In this document: piece by piece, positions 6,767 through 13,941 of the stretch | How positions within the stretch are numbered: the stretch's first letter is position 1 | How the letters are laid out: each line of letters begins with the position of its first letter | NCBI GenBank assembly: GCA_017610505.1 | Contig: JAFCBX010000002.1 | Span: 1-20,188, forward strand | DNA from: Methanosarcinales archaeon | GTDB taxonomy: Archaea > Nanobdellota > Nanobdellia > Woesearchaeales > CG1-02-33-12 | DNA length: 20,188 bases | Direction: 5' to 3' | The notes under the pieces: generated by a model | Database searches by the model: none | Seen by the model: the letters and a program-made list of their open reading frames with translations, nothing else | What the model was told of the DNA's origin: nothing | Program-made: the position numbers and the translations under genes

Positions 6767-7636
6767 TTATCTAAAAACAATGCTTGCATAGCCAACAGCA
6801 TTATTATAATCACCCATTATGTCAGCTGATGTGTAGTAGTGCATAAGATTTACTTTCTCTGCTTTGCCTTTCATTAGTTCTATCAATATAGCTATTGGAA
6901 CAGCGCCGCAGATAGTTGCTTCCTTAATCTTAACATAATTTAAAAAACCCTCTGAATCAAGTTTTTTTATAAATTCTATTGCATCACTATCAAGCTTCTG
7001 CATATTTTCTTTTATATTTGTTGAGAATGGAACATAGCCATAATTAAAGCCATAATGGGTAAAGTCAGAACTTGCAATTACACAAACTTTTTTTCCAGAT
7101 TCTTCTATGGTCTTTTTAATTCCTGATGCAAGTTCCTTAATATTACTGTCAAATCCAACTGTTATAGGAACAAACCTTAAATCTTTTAGATGATCCTTGC
7201 TTACAAACTGCAGAAAAGGAAGCTGGACTTCAATAGAATGCTCATGAAGATGAGCTGTTGCATCCTCAATAATGCAGGAATTATTTATTAATTTTTTTCC
7301 AAATTCTTCATCTGTTTTTATAATTCCAAAAGGTGTTTCCCAGTCATCTAAAATAGTTGATGTCCTCCCCATTCCGGAATGATTAGGTCCAATAATAATA
7401 AACAAATCAGGAAACTCTGATTCTGCTATCTCCTTATATGACCATGCAGCACATGGCCCTGAAAAAAGATATCCAGCATGCGGCACAACAGCTCCTAAAA
7501 CAAAACCCTTTCTTTTATTTATCGGCAATGCACCAGGCCCTTTTTCTGACTCAAAGCATTCAATTATCTGCTTGTTAAGGCCATCAAAATCTTCCTCGTA
7601 AAACTGGCCTGCAACAATTGGCTTTCTTACTCCCAT
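6767..7636 (-). CDS. amrB: MEMO1-family protein (AmmeMemoRadiSam system protein B)
   Basis: Full-length at 289 aa. It starts MGVRKPIVAGQFYEED, the family hallmark. VVPHAGYLFSG (50-60), IIGPNHSGMG (81-90), HLHEHSIEVQLPFLQ (129-143), SSDFTHYG (189-196) and ICGAVPI (242-248) follow in the expected order. H53, H86 and C243 correspond to the metal-binding triad described for human MEMO1 (H49, H81, C244), so the site appears intact. The family is related to LigB-type extradiol dioxygenases, and its role in archaea is unclear; in many genomes it accompanies AMMECR1 and a radical SAM protein, neither of which is seen here. It sits between the probable major pilin and the minor-pilin run, with its own TATA box. 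That may be chance or a functional link. Confidence 0.93.
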   Translation of the reverse strand: MGVRKPIVAGQFYEEDFDGLNKQIIECFESEKGPGALPINKRKGFVLGAVVPHAGYLFSGPCAAWSYKEIAESEFPDLFIIIGPNHSGMGRTSTILDDWETPFGIIKTDEEFGKKLINNSCIIEDATAHLHEHSIEVQLPFLQFVSKDHLKDLRFVPITVGFDSNIKELASGIKKTIEESGKKVCVIASSDFTHYGFNYGYVPFSTNIKENMQKLDSDAIEFIKKLDSEGFLNYVKIKEATICGAVPIAILIELMKGKAEKVNLMHYYTSADIMGDYNNAVGYASIVFR

Positions 7637-7657
7637 AGCTGGCTATAAGCATTTATT

Positions 7658-7666
7658 CTATAAAAG
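7658..7666 (-). promoter_or_regulatory. TATA box for the MEMO gene
   Basis: The minus strand reads TTTTATAGA, centred about 26 nt before ATG 7636, predicting a leaderless transcript. No Shine-Dalgarno sequence is seen before that ATG. Confidence 0.5.
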
Positions 7667-7672
7667 GTTTGC

Positions 7673-7710
7673 TTTTTTAAGAAAAAGAATTAAATAAAAA
7701 AATAAAAAAA
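7673..7710 (-). terminator. Poly-T transcription terminator after the pilin gene
   Basis: Directly after the pilin stop the minus strand has runs of 7, 7 and 5 T separated by single or few bases (about 38 nt). Archaeal RNA polymerase typically terminates at such T tracts. Together with the dedicated promoter it makes the pilin gene a separate transcription unit. Confidence 0.55.
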
Positions 7711-8151
7711 TTACTCAACCTGTGTTGATATTGAGCCTGTTTTGGTGTGGGATAATCCACTTTCTCCTGTGTAGGATATTACAATATCCTCCTTAAACTT
7801 GGAACTTGTAATTGGAGTTGTACAAGCAATAACAAATATGTCTTCTTCTCCATCAAGTAATCCGTCTCCATCAGGGTCTGCTGTTGCATCACTGGCACAA
7901 TCTCCTGCTATTGTAACAGTAAATGGATTTAAGTCCTCGCCTATACCATTAGCTATAACTAATGTAATATTATTAGCTTCTACCTTGAAATCATTGCAGC
8001 TTAAACCTGCTCCTAATGTACAGCTTGATGGTAAATATCTACCTGGATTTAAAACTCCAAAGTATGCTAAAGCTGCTATTGCAATCAGAACAACAAGAAT
8101 TGCCCACCCATATGTCATTAAGAACTCCATTGCAGCTTGTGCTTTTTTCAT
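7711..8151 (-). CDS. Probable major pilin, class III signal peptide (146 aa)
   Basis: MKKAQAAMEFLMTYGWAILV is a textbook archaeal class III signal peptide. Predicted cleavage after KKA leaves Q+1 and E+5, and the helix runs to about residue 33 (AALAYFGVL). The head domain has four cysteines (C44, C52, C85, C110) and a loop D92-P-D-G-D-G-L-L-D100 of the DxDxDG calcium-binding type, followed by GEED. The C-terminal half is Thr/Ser-rich and probably beta. Strong expression is suggested by an extended ribosome site, a separate TATA box and a poly-T terminator. These features, rather than homology, are why I call it the main filament subunit. It lies next to the GspF-like assembly genes. Confidence 0.9.
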   Translation of the reverse strand: MKKAQAAMEFLMTYGWAILVVLIAIAALAYFGVLNPGRYLPSSCTLGAGLSCNDFKVEANNITLVIANGIGEDLNPFTVTIAGDCASDATADPDGDGLLDGEEDIFVIACTTPITSSKFKEDIVISYTGESGLSHTKTGSISTQVE

Positions 8152-8154
8152 TTT

Positions 8155-8162
8155 ATCACCTC
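8155..8162 (-). promoter_or_regulatory. Extended Shine-Dalgarno of the pilin gene
   Basis: GAGGTGAT ends 3 nt before ATG 8151. It matches eight bases of the complement of the archaeal 16S 3' end, making it the strongest ribosome site in the window. Confidence 0.75.
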
Positions 8163-8175
8163 TATTCCTAGATTT

Positions 8176-8192
8176 TATAGTATATTACTATA
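8176..8192 (-). repeat. Inverted repeat in the pilin leader
   Basis: Seven-base arms TATAGTA / TACTATA are separated by 3 nt, 25-41 nt upstream of the pilin ATG and just downstream of the TATA region. It could be an operator or a small 5' UTR hairpin. Confidence 0.5.
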
Positions 8193-8213
8193 CTTTTCTA
8201 TATATTAATACTA

Positions 8214-8226
8214 ACTTATATATAAA
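8214..8226 (-). promoter_or_regulatory. TATA box of the pilin gene
   Basis: The minus strand reads TTTTATATATAAG in the 90-nt gap upstream of the pilin. Initiation about 26 nt downstream would leave a leader of about 40 nt that includes the inverted repeat and the strong ribosome site. A second A/T box near 8199-8207 is an alternative. Confidence 0.5.
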
Positions 8227-8241
8227 ACTAACTATTTTCAG

Positions 8242-9342
8242 CTAAATAATGCTCCCAAACAGCTTGCCAATAACTACTGAAAAGATTAAGAACAACCCAA
8301 CAGTGGAGATGATGAACATTGGAATATATTTTATTCCTGCCTTTATCTCTCCCTTTTTTATGGTTGCAACTATTACAGATGAAAAATAAGAGGTTATAAT
8401 AAGGCATGTAATGGCAAATATCCTAAAATCCTTAATAGACATACCAGCCCCAGAGAGATTGATAGCAAAACTTGTTATTCCTGAAGGTACGTCAAGCTTT
8501 AACATAAGGTTGCTTACTATAAAAAGCAAATGGCTCGACAATGCAAACAATAATGGCGCTGCAACTATTGTTGCAAATGAAATAAATATCACATAGGTTG
8601 TGACATTGGCTGACAGCTCTTTCTTCATAATTTTTGACTCTTGTATATCAATTGCTATTTTATTAAGCAAACCACCTATTTCACCGCCAGCAGCTATACC
8701 CTCAACCAGAAGGTTTATTGAACGTTTTAGCATGATTGAATCATATTTTCCTGCAAACCTTTCAAGAGCTTCCTCAAGATCTTCACCTCCCATGGTTTCT
8801 TTTGCAACCATCTCTATCTCACTGGCTAAAACCCCAAATTGCGGCCTTACAGCATACCATAATGCCCTGTCAATAGGCATGCCTGCCCTTATGTTTGCTG
8901 AGGTCAGCTGCAAAAAATCAGCAAGTACATCTTCTACTCTAATCCTTCTCTTAAATATTCTTAAATCAATAATAAGATAAAACATTAACCACAGCATTAG
9001 CAGGAGTGTAACAAATAAAACCACCCATACAAAAAACATAACAAAGCTAACATATAAAATACCATATTTCAAGTCAGTTGAAAAACGATAAATAAGGTAA
9101 AATGAAATTATTAAATTCAAGAAAACACATAAGTTAAAGATTATTTTTGATATTTTGTGGAATTCTAAAACAAAACCTGCTTTCTGCGAGTAATACCTTA
9201 GTCTATTCCTTCTGTGCTCTATCATCAACTTCTTTTTTCTCTGTTTCTGAAGCTTCCTATGTAACCTGACCCTTTCCTCAATGCTCTTTTCTATTGTTTT
9301 CTTTGTTTTTTTTGGTGATTTAAACAGTTCTTTTATCTTCAT
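8242..9342 (-). CDS. Type II/IV secretion membrane platform protein, GspF/TadC/FlaJ-like (366 aa)
   Basis: Residues 1-58 are cytoplasmic and highly basic (KKTKK, KQRKKK, HRRNRLR). Membrane helices are at about 66-87 and 95-126. A cytoplasmic GspF-type helical domain follows (about 137-245), with the signature GxxxxxAL and E-ALERFA stretches (NIRAGMPIDRAL, GGEDLEEALERF, EGIAAGGEIGGLLNKIA). Further helices are at about 248-278, 307-326 and 339-360. Such proteins form the inner-membrane base that the ATPase acts on in type IV pili, Tad systems and archaella. ATG 9342 overlaps the TGA of the second GspF-like gene in an ATGA junction. Archaellar FlaJ is usually one protein; two separate platform proteins here are more Tad-like. 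Confidence 0.88.
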   Translation of the reverse strand: MKIKELFKSPKKTKKTIEKSIEERVRLHRKLQKQRKKKLMIEHRRNRLRYYSQKAGFVLEFHKISKIIFNLCVFLNLIISFYLIYRFSTDLKYGILYVSFVMFFVWVVLFVTLLLMLWLMFYLIIDLRIFKRRIRVEDVLADFLQLTSANIRAGMPIDRALWYAVRPQFGVLASEIEMVAKETMGGEDLEEALERFAGKYDSIMLKRSINLLVEGIAAGGEIGGLLNKIAIDIQESKIMKKELSANVTTYVIFISFATIVAAPLLFALSSHLLFIVSNLMLKLDVPSGITSFAINLSGAGMSIKDFRIFAITCLIITSYFSSVIVATIKKGEIKAGIKYIPMFIISTVGLFLIFSVVIGKLFGSII

Positions 9343-10166
9343 ATTTCCACCGCAGGCCTTGAGGATCTTATAATTGAGAGAAACATATATTGAATAAATC
9401 CAAGAAATAATGCTATTGCTAGCAGAGCAGCTAAATCAAGTTTTATTGAAATAAATGTTGTAAGTACAATGAGCATTGTTATGCCCAATGAAGGAACTAT
9501 AATTGCCACCATCATATAAAACATCGCCAATGGGTTTAGTTTTCTTCCATATTCCTTTACATCAATAATTTGCTCACGAACAATTTGGTCAAGTATGCTT
9601 GAAAGTGATTGTGAAATATCTGCCCCTGTCCTCAGCGAATTAAGTATCTGCCACAAAACTTTTGTTAAATTTGATGATGGTGTTGTTTCTATTGTTTCAT
9701 TTATTGCATCCTCCATTGTTGTTCCCATAGATACCTTGTCTATTATTTCCTTAAAGTATTCTCCAATTACTTTATAGTTTTTTGAGACATTGACCATTGC
9801 ATCATACAGAGAGACTCCTGATTCAAGCTCTATTATCATAAAGCGGCCAGCAAAAACAATCTCCCTGCTTATCTCTCTTCCCTTTCTTAATATCTTAACA
9901 TCAGGCACCTTAAGCATGTAGAAAAACATAATAAAGAACATAAACAGAGGGAAAGCAAAATAGATTATGCTTGATAATATCTCCAGTTGGGTAAATACTG
10001 TTACAACCAAGGCAGTTATTCCTGTTGTAAGGTAGAATGCAGATAAAAGTGTCTTCTTGACAAATTCTTCAGGTGTATCAAAAATGCCTGCTTGTTTTAA
10101 CTTTGTGTTAATTCCAGGAAGAGTCCTTGCAATCCTTTTGATTAATATGCTGCTAATATAAATCAC
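9339..10166 (-). CDS. Second GspF/TadB/FlaJ-like membrane platform protein (275 aa)
   Basis: The protein starts with GTG 10166, whose GTGA overlaps the stop of the ATPase. The N-terminal 40 residues form a basic cytoplasmic region (LIKRIARTLPGINTKLKQAG). Two membrane helices follow (about 41-63, 66-88), then a GspF-like cytoplasmic domain (about 95-205) with LESGVSLYDAMVNVS, MGTTMEDAINE and SLRTGADISQSLSSIL. Two or three C-terminal helices close it (about 212-238, 244-266). The family anchors the pilus base and contacts the hexameric ATPase. It is similar in domain order to, but shorter than, the next gene, consistent with an ancient duplication. Coupling to both neighbours implies matched stoichiometry. 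Confidence 0.88.
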   Translation of the reverse strand: MIYISSILIKRIARTLPGINTKLKQAGIFDTPEEFVKKTLLSAFYLTTGITALVVTVFTQLEILSSIIYFAFPLFMFFIMFFYMLKVPDVKILRKGREISREIVFAGRFMIIELESGVSLYDAMVNVSKNYKVIGEYFKEIIDKVSMGTTMEDAINETIETTPSSNLTKVLWQILNSLRTGADISQSLSSILDQIVREQIIDVKEYGRKLNPLAMFYMMVAIIVPSLGITMLIVLTTFISIKLDLAALLAIALFLGFIQYMFLSIIRSSRPAVEI

Positions 10167-11749
10167 CTTTTCTTCCTAATTGGTCTAGCACTTTTCTTCT
10201 TTTTTAGAGACCTTTTTTTCTTACTTAAATTAATAGATTTCTTCTTTTCTTTAATTTTTGCTGTTTCTTTTTTTTCAAATATAAGTGCTTTGTTTGATCT
10301 TACAATCTTCATGAAGTTATCCTTATCTGTATAATACTCAGCCATGACCCTCCCTACTTCATCAACAGTGTCTATGTTATGTTTAACAAGATATTTCAGA
10401 ACAAGCTCTTTTTCCTTGGTATCTCTATTTATTTCATTCCTTGTCATGCCAGTAAACATCTCTAAGGTCTTCATAACAGAAACAGATTTATTTGCTTTTT
10501 CTAGTTTATCCTTTTTTATACTTAACTGGATCAAAACATTTGTGCTACTGTCAGGAAGTATTTCTGATACTTGGAAGGTTCTTCTTATTCCAGTTCTCCT
10601 ATTCCTGTACTGGACTAAGATCATTGAAATAGCCGGAATCATTGATTTTGGAATCTCAATAGGGGGGTTTGTCAGCCTTGTAATTGTTTCATCTGTATCA
10701 TTTGCGTGAACAGTTGCATAAACAGAATGGCCTGTGTGAATTGCCTCAAATAATACTTCAGCCTCTTTCTTTCTTCTTATCTCACCCACAACAATCCTGT
10801 CAGGCCTCATTCTTAAAGAATTCACCAATAAATCAAGCATTGTTATAGCACCCCTGCCTTCTGGATTAGGTAATTTTGTTATCATTGGTATCCAATGTAA
10901 AAATTTAGGCAGTTTTATCTCATGAGTATCTTCAATTGAGATTATCCTCTGGTTTGGAGGGAAGAAATTTGAGACAACATTAAGCATAGAGGTTTTTCCT
11001 GTTGCAGTTCCACCAGATATTATTATAGACAGCTCATACTGAACACCAAGCCAGACAAGGGCTGCTGCCTCAACAGAGATTGTCCTGTTTCTTATAAAGT
11101 CTGTAATTGTCCATGGCTTTGCCGCAAACTTTCTTATGGTTATTGTGTTTCCCTTGAGTGAGGTTGGCAAGAGTGTTGCATTTACCCTATCTCCCGTACT
11201 GAGGTTAGCATCCATCAATGGCTCAAGAACAGTTATCTGCCTTCCTACTTTTTTGCCTATTAAAGATGCATAGTGCTTTATCTGATCCTCACTCTCAATC
11301 ATAATGTTTGTCTTAAGCCAGCCATGCCTTCTGTGATAAACCCAAACAGGTTCATCTGCATTATTTAAGGCTATCTCCTCAAGATTAAGGTCATTCATCA
11401 GGATTTCTATGTTACCCATGCCAAGGCTTTTCTGTATGAGGTATGACTTAAGAAAGTTCATTGTTTTCCTGTCAACATCAGGGAAATGTTTTTTTACTAA
11501 CAGGTCAATTGTTTCCTTAAACCTTTGTTCAATCAGATCAGTCTTCTTTACATCTATTATGTCAATTATCCCAAGGTTTACTTCTGTGATAAGCTCCTGC
11601 CTTATCCTCTCAAGTATTATCTCTGTATTCTTGCTTATACTGGATATAGAGACATCATATATTGGAACAAATTCTTTTTTTTCTGTGTAAATCCTTATCT
11701 TTATAGGGATTTCATTAGAAATGAAGCTATATTCTTCCTTTACTGCCAT
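10163..11749 (-). CDS. Type IV pilus/Tad/archaellum-type assembly ATPase, FlaI/TadA/GspE family (528 aa)
   Basis: Hexameric cytoplasmic ATPase that powers filament assembly. The N-terminal domain (1-225) includes DLNLEEIALNN and GDRVNATLLP, typical of the family. The catalytic domain has Walker A GGTATGKT (246-253), the Asp box SIEDTHEIKLP (271-281), Walker B RIVVGEIR (318-325) and the His box TGHSVYATVHAND (339-351); all catalytic elements appear intact. The ending is unusual: residues about 488-528 form a Lys/Arg-dominated tail (KKKRSLKKKKSARPIRKKR). A GAGGT site lies 7 nt before ATG 11749. The GTGA overlap with the platform protein downstream completes a three-gene motor operon. FlaI versus TadA membership is not decided; split platform subunits favour Tad-like. 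Confidence 0.95.
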   Translation of the reverse strand: MAVKEEYSFISNEIPIKIRIYTEKKEFVPIYDVSISSISKNTEIILERIRQELITEVNLGIIDIIDVKKTDLIEQRFKETIDLLVKKHFPDVDRKTMNFLKSYLIQKSLGMGNIEILMNDLNLEEIALNNADEPVWVYHRRHGWLKTNIMIESEDQIKHYASLIGKKVGRQITVLEPLMDANLSTGDRVNATLLPTSLKGNTITIRKFAAKPWTITDFIRNRTISVEAAALVWLGVQYELSIIISGGTATGKTSMLNVVSNFFPPNQRIISIEDTHEIKLPKFLHWIPMITKLPNPEGRGAITMLDLLVNSLRMRPDRIVVGEIRRKKEAEVLFEAIHTGHSVYATVHANDTDETITRLTNPPIEIPKSMIPAISMILVQYRNRRTGIRRTFQVSEILPDSSTNVLIQLSIKKDKLEKANKSVSVMKTLEMFTGMTRNEINRDTKEKELVLKYLVKHNIDTVDEVGRVMAEYYTDKDNFMKIVRSNKALIFEKKETAKIKEKKKSINLSKKKRSLKKKKSARPIRKKR

Positions 11750-11790
11750 AAAATCAACCTCTTTTTTAAGTTTTTAATAATCTTAAACAG

Positions 11791-12954
11791 CTAAATATTT
11801 TTCTTTTTGATTAAACTAGATAATTTACTAATCTCTTTTTCAAAAATATTCTTTTTTTGGTCAATCTCCTTAAATCTCTTTTCCATTATATCAATCTGCT
11901 TCTGGATATCTGCTGACTGTGATAATATACTGAATGCCCTTGCTTTTGCAATAAATCCATTTAGTTCTTTCTTCAGGCTATTTCTGTCATCATTGATTTT
12001 CTCAATCAAATTAACTGTTTCCATCTTTTTTTCAAAGAACTCCTTAAACTTATCTGACAATCTCCTGCTTTCATTTATATCTTCGTTAATTACTTCACTC
12101 CTATCAAAAACCTTTTTTAAAATCTCTCTTTGTAAGTTAAGTATTTTCTTTTCATGCTCCTTGCTCTCATTAGCAAGAGAAAGCATCTTGTTTTTTTGCT
12201 CTGTTATGGTTTTTTTAGTACTCTCTGCTAGTTTTTTCATATTCTCTATATGAGATTCTAAACCATTAATATGGGTATCTTCTGACTTAATCTTCTGTTT
12301 AACTATATCTACAGAACTCTCAATTTTCTTAATTTTCTGCTTTAATGCTTCTTCAATTTTTCTTATTGAATCTGTCTTTAATCTTTCTGTTTTTATTATT
12401 TTTCCCTCTGAATCTATTTCTTTCAAGAGCTCTGAGTATTTCTTCTGGGCTCTGATAACCTGCCCACCCATTTTATTAATTTTGTCTGCAAAAGCTTGGT
12501 CTTGTTTCTTTATTCGACCATCAACTTTATTTTTTAACTCTTCGTATCTTTCAAGTTCTTTGAGTTCCTTTTGGACATTACCAGTTTCAGAATGTATCTC
12601 TTCCCTCATCTTTTTGAATTCATTCTTGATTTTTGCTATGCCTTCCCCTTCCTTATCCAGAAAGCCCAATAATGACTCTGATTTTCTTACAATAATATCT
12701 TTTTTTCCATTAAACTCTTTAACCTTTTTTTCAATATCCCCTTTTTTCAGTTTTCTCTCAATAAGCCAAGGGGTTGCAAATTTATAATCAATACTTATTA
12801 TGCCATCTTCTTCAAGAAAGTCAGCCCATTCCTCAACAACCACTGGGCTTACCCCAAGCTCTTTTGCTGCCTGGGGAACAGAAATTCTCTTTTTCTCTTT
12901 AACAAGGCTTACCAGCCTGTCAACACCTGTTTTTAGTAATGGAATTTGAGTCAT
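11791..12954 (-). CDS. Winged-helix plus long coiled-coil protein (387 aa)
   Basis: Residues 8-68 form a winged helix-turn-helix: VDRLVSLVKEKKRISVPQAA, then KELGVSPVVVEEWADFLEEDG and a wing with IISIDYKFATPWLI. From about 72 to 387 the protein is almost wholly Lys/Glu/Ile-rich coiled coil with few helix breakers. It has no signal or membrane segment, so it is cytoplasmic. It lies directly upstream of the motor ATPase (41-nt gap) and has its own TATA box. The winged helix may bind DNA, or it may be a protein-protein module scaffolding the ATPase, as long coiled coils often do. I know of no named family, though I recall similar DPANN proteins next to such ATPases (unverified). Confidence 0.8.
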   Translation of the reverse strand: MTQIPLLKTGVDRLVSLVKEKKRISVPQAAKELGVSPVVVEEWADFLEEDGIISIDYKFATPWLIERKLKKGDIEKKVKEFNGKKDIIVRKSESLLGFLDKEGEGIAKIKNEFKKMREEIHSETGNVQKELKELERYEELKNKVDGRIKKQDQAFADKINKMGGQVIRAQKKYSELLKEIDSEGKIIKTERLKTDSIRKIEEALKQKIKKIESSVDIVKQKIKSEDTHINGLESHIENMKKLAESTKKTITEQKNKMLSLANESKEHEKKILNLQREILKKVFDRSEVINEDINESRRLSDKFKEFFEKKMETVNLIEKINDDRNSLKKELNGFIAKARAFSILSQSADIQKQIDIMEKRFKEIDQKKNIFEKEISKLSSLIKKKNI

Positions 12955-12976
12955 CTTATCTTAAAAAATTCCTTTT

Positions 12977-12989
12977 TAATATAAATATC
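12977..12989 (-). promoter_or_regulatory. TATA box before the motor sub-operon
   Basis: The minus strand reads GATATTTATATTA in the 42-nt gap, centred about 28 nt before ATG 12954. It predicts a nearly leaderless transcript carrying the coiled-coil protein, the ATPase and both platform genes. Confidence 0.5.
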
Positions 12990-12996
12990 TATCGAA

Positions 12997-13941
12997 TTAT
13001 TCTTCTACACACTCGCATTGATAGAGGTTAACATGGTTTGGGGGATCATCCTTATCAAGCATAAACCACGATGGCATATTCTTTATTTTGCAATCATCAG
13101 TTGACTGCGTTCCAAAGTAAATATAATCAACAACGCTTCTGCTCTTAATAGGAACTTCCTGTGCCTGGAATTTTTCTAAATTAACTAGGCTTTCAATGCC
13201 ATATGCAGAATTTGAAAGGTTTCCCTCTAACCTCATAAGGAAACTTGGAGCTGTAGTTGACTCAATATAATATGAGTTATTTACATGTTCCTTAAGATTT
13301 GTTGTGTCCTCACCACTAACAAAATTTGTTATATTTGATTTTATTATTATGTTAGTAACCCTTCCATAGCTGTTTATCACATACAATGGGTCCTCAAATT
13401 CCTGTATGCTGATGTTTGTTATTATGTAAAGTGGTCTTTGCCATGAAGCTGTTTTCTTAATATCCTCAACATTTAGGGTTATATTAAGGCCAATATTTGT
13501 TGTCCAAGGATTTTCCTGGTAGATAATCACTTCATTTACATCAAAGTCAACTATTATGTCTAGTTTTATTGCCTGCTCTTTTATTCTTTGAGTCCAGTTG
13601 ATGAATGTTGATTCATTCATAAGACCCATTTGCGAATCATTGATAGTTCCGTTCAGAAAAGCTTCTTTAAAGCAGGAATTTACATTATACAGAAATATCC
13701 CGTTATCCGTTATGTACTGCTCCATGCTCATCAATGACCTGAATCCTGAGATATAAAGGCCTCTCTCTATATCTTTCTCAACATCATCTATAAAACTATT
13801 CATAGAGTAAACCCTGGTTTCAGTAACCATAACTTTGTCTCTTAGCTTGTAGCCAGTATAGATTGTGAGTGAAAACACCACTAGGGCTATGAGTGCAATT
13901 GCAGTTATAGTAAAAAACATGCTCTTTTTATTCAATGCCAT
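12997..13941 (-). CDS. Pilin-like anchored, sequon-rich surface protein (314 aa)
   Basis: The start is ATG 13941 (MALNKKSMFFTITAIAL), with GAGGT 6 nt upstream; the 10-residue-longer GTG reading is rejected. One helix runs at about residues 8-28. The N-terminus resembles that of the upstream 609-aa protein (KKGFFFTID), suggesting related anchoring. The exported part contains at least nine N-x-S/T sequons (such as NGT, NES, NWT, NIT, NIS, NNS, NLS), so it may be heavily N-glycosylated. Its three cysteines before the C-terminus include CEC at the end. SVVDYIYFG and MPSWFMLD near the C-terminus are likely structural landmarks, but I cannot name a family. It overlaps the upstream gene by 10 nt. 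Confidence 0.78.
   Translation of the reverse strand: MALNKKSMFFTITAIALIALVVFSLTIYTGYKLRDKVMVTETRVYSMNSFIDDVEKDIERGLYISGFRSLMSMEQYITDNGIFLYNVNSCFKEAFLNGTINDSQMGLMNESTFINWTQRIKEQAIKLDIIVDFDVNEVIIYQENPWTTNIGLNITLNVEDIKKTASWQRPLYIITNISIQEFEDPLYVINSYGRVTNIIIKSNITNFVSGEDTTNLKEHVNNSYYIESTTAPSFLMRLEGNLSNSAYGIESLVNLEKFQAQEVPIKSRSVVDYIYFGTQSTDDCKIKNMPSWFMLDKDDPPNHVNLYQCECVEE

Noticed and set aside
7799..8245. 148-aa plus-strand frame opposite the pilin
   Set aside because: It is a mirror of the pilin gene; the minus strand has a class III leader, TATA box, ribosome site and terminator, while the plus frame has none.
11807..12253. Long plus-strand frame opposite the coiled-coil gene
   Set aside because: The Phe/Ser/Leu-rich composition is the usual antisense image of Lys/Glu-rich coiled coil; there is no start signal.
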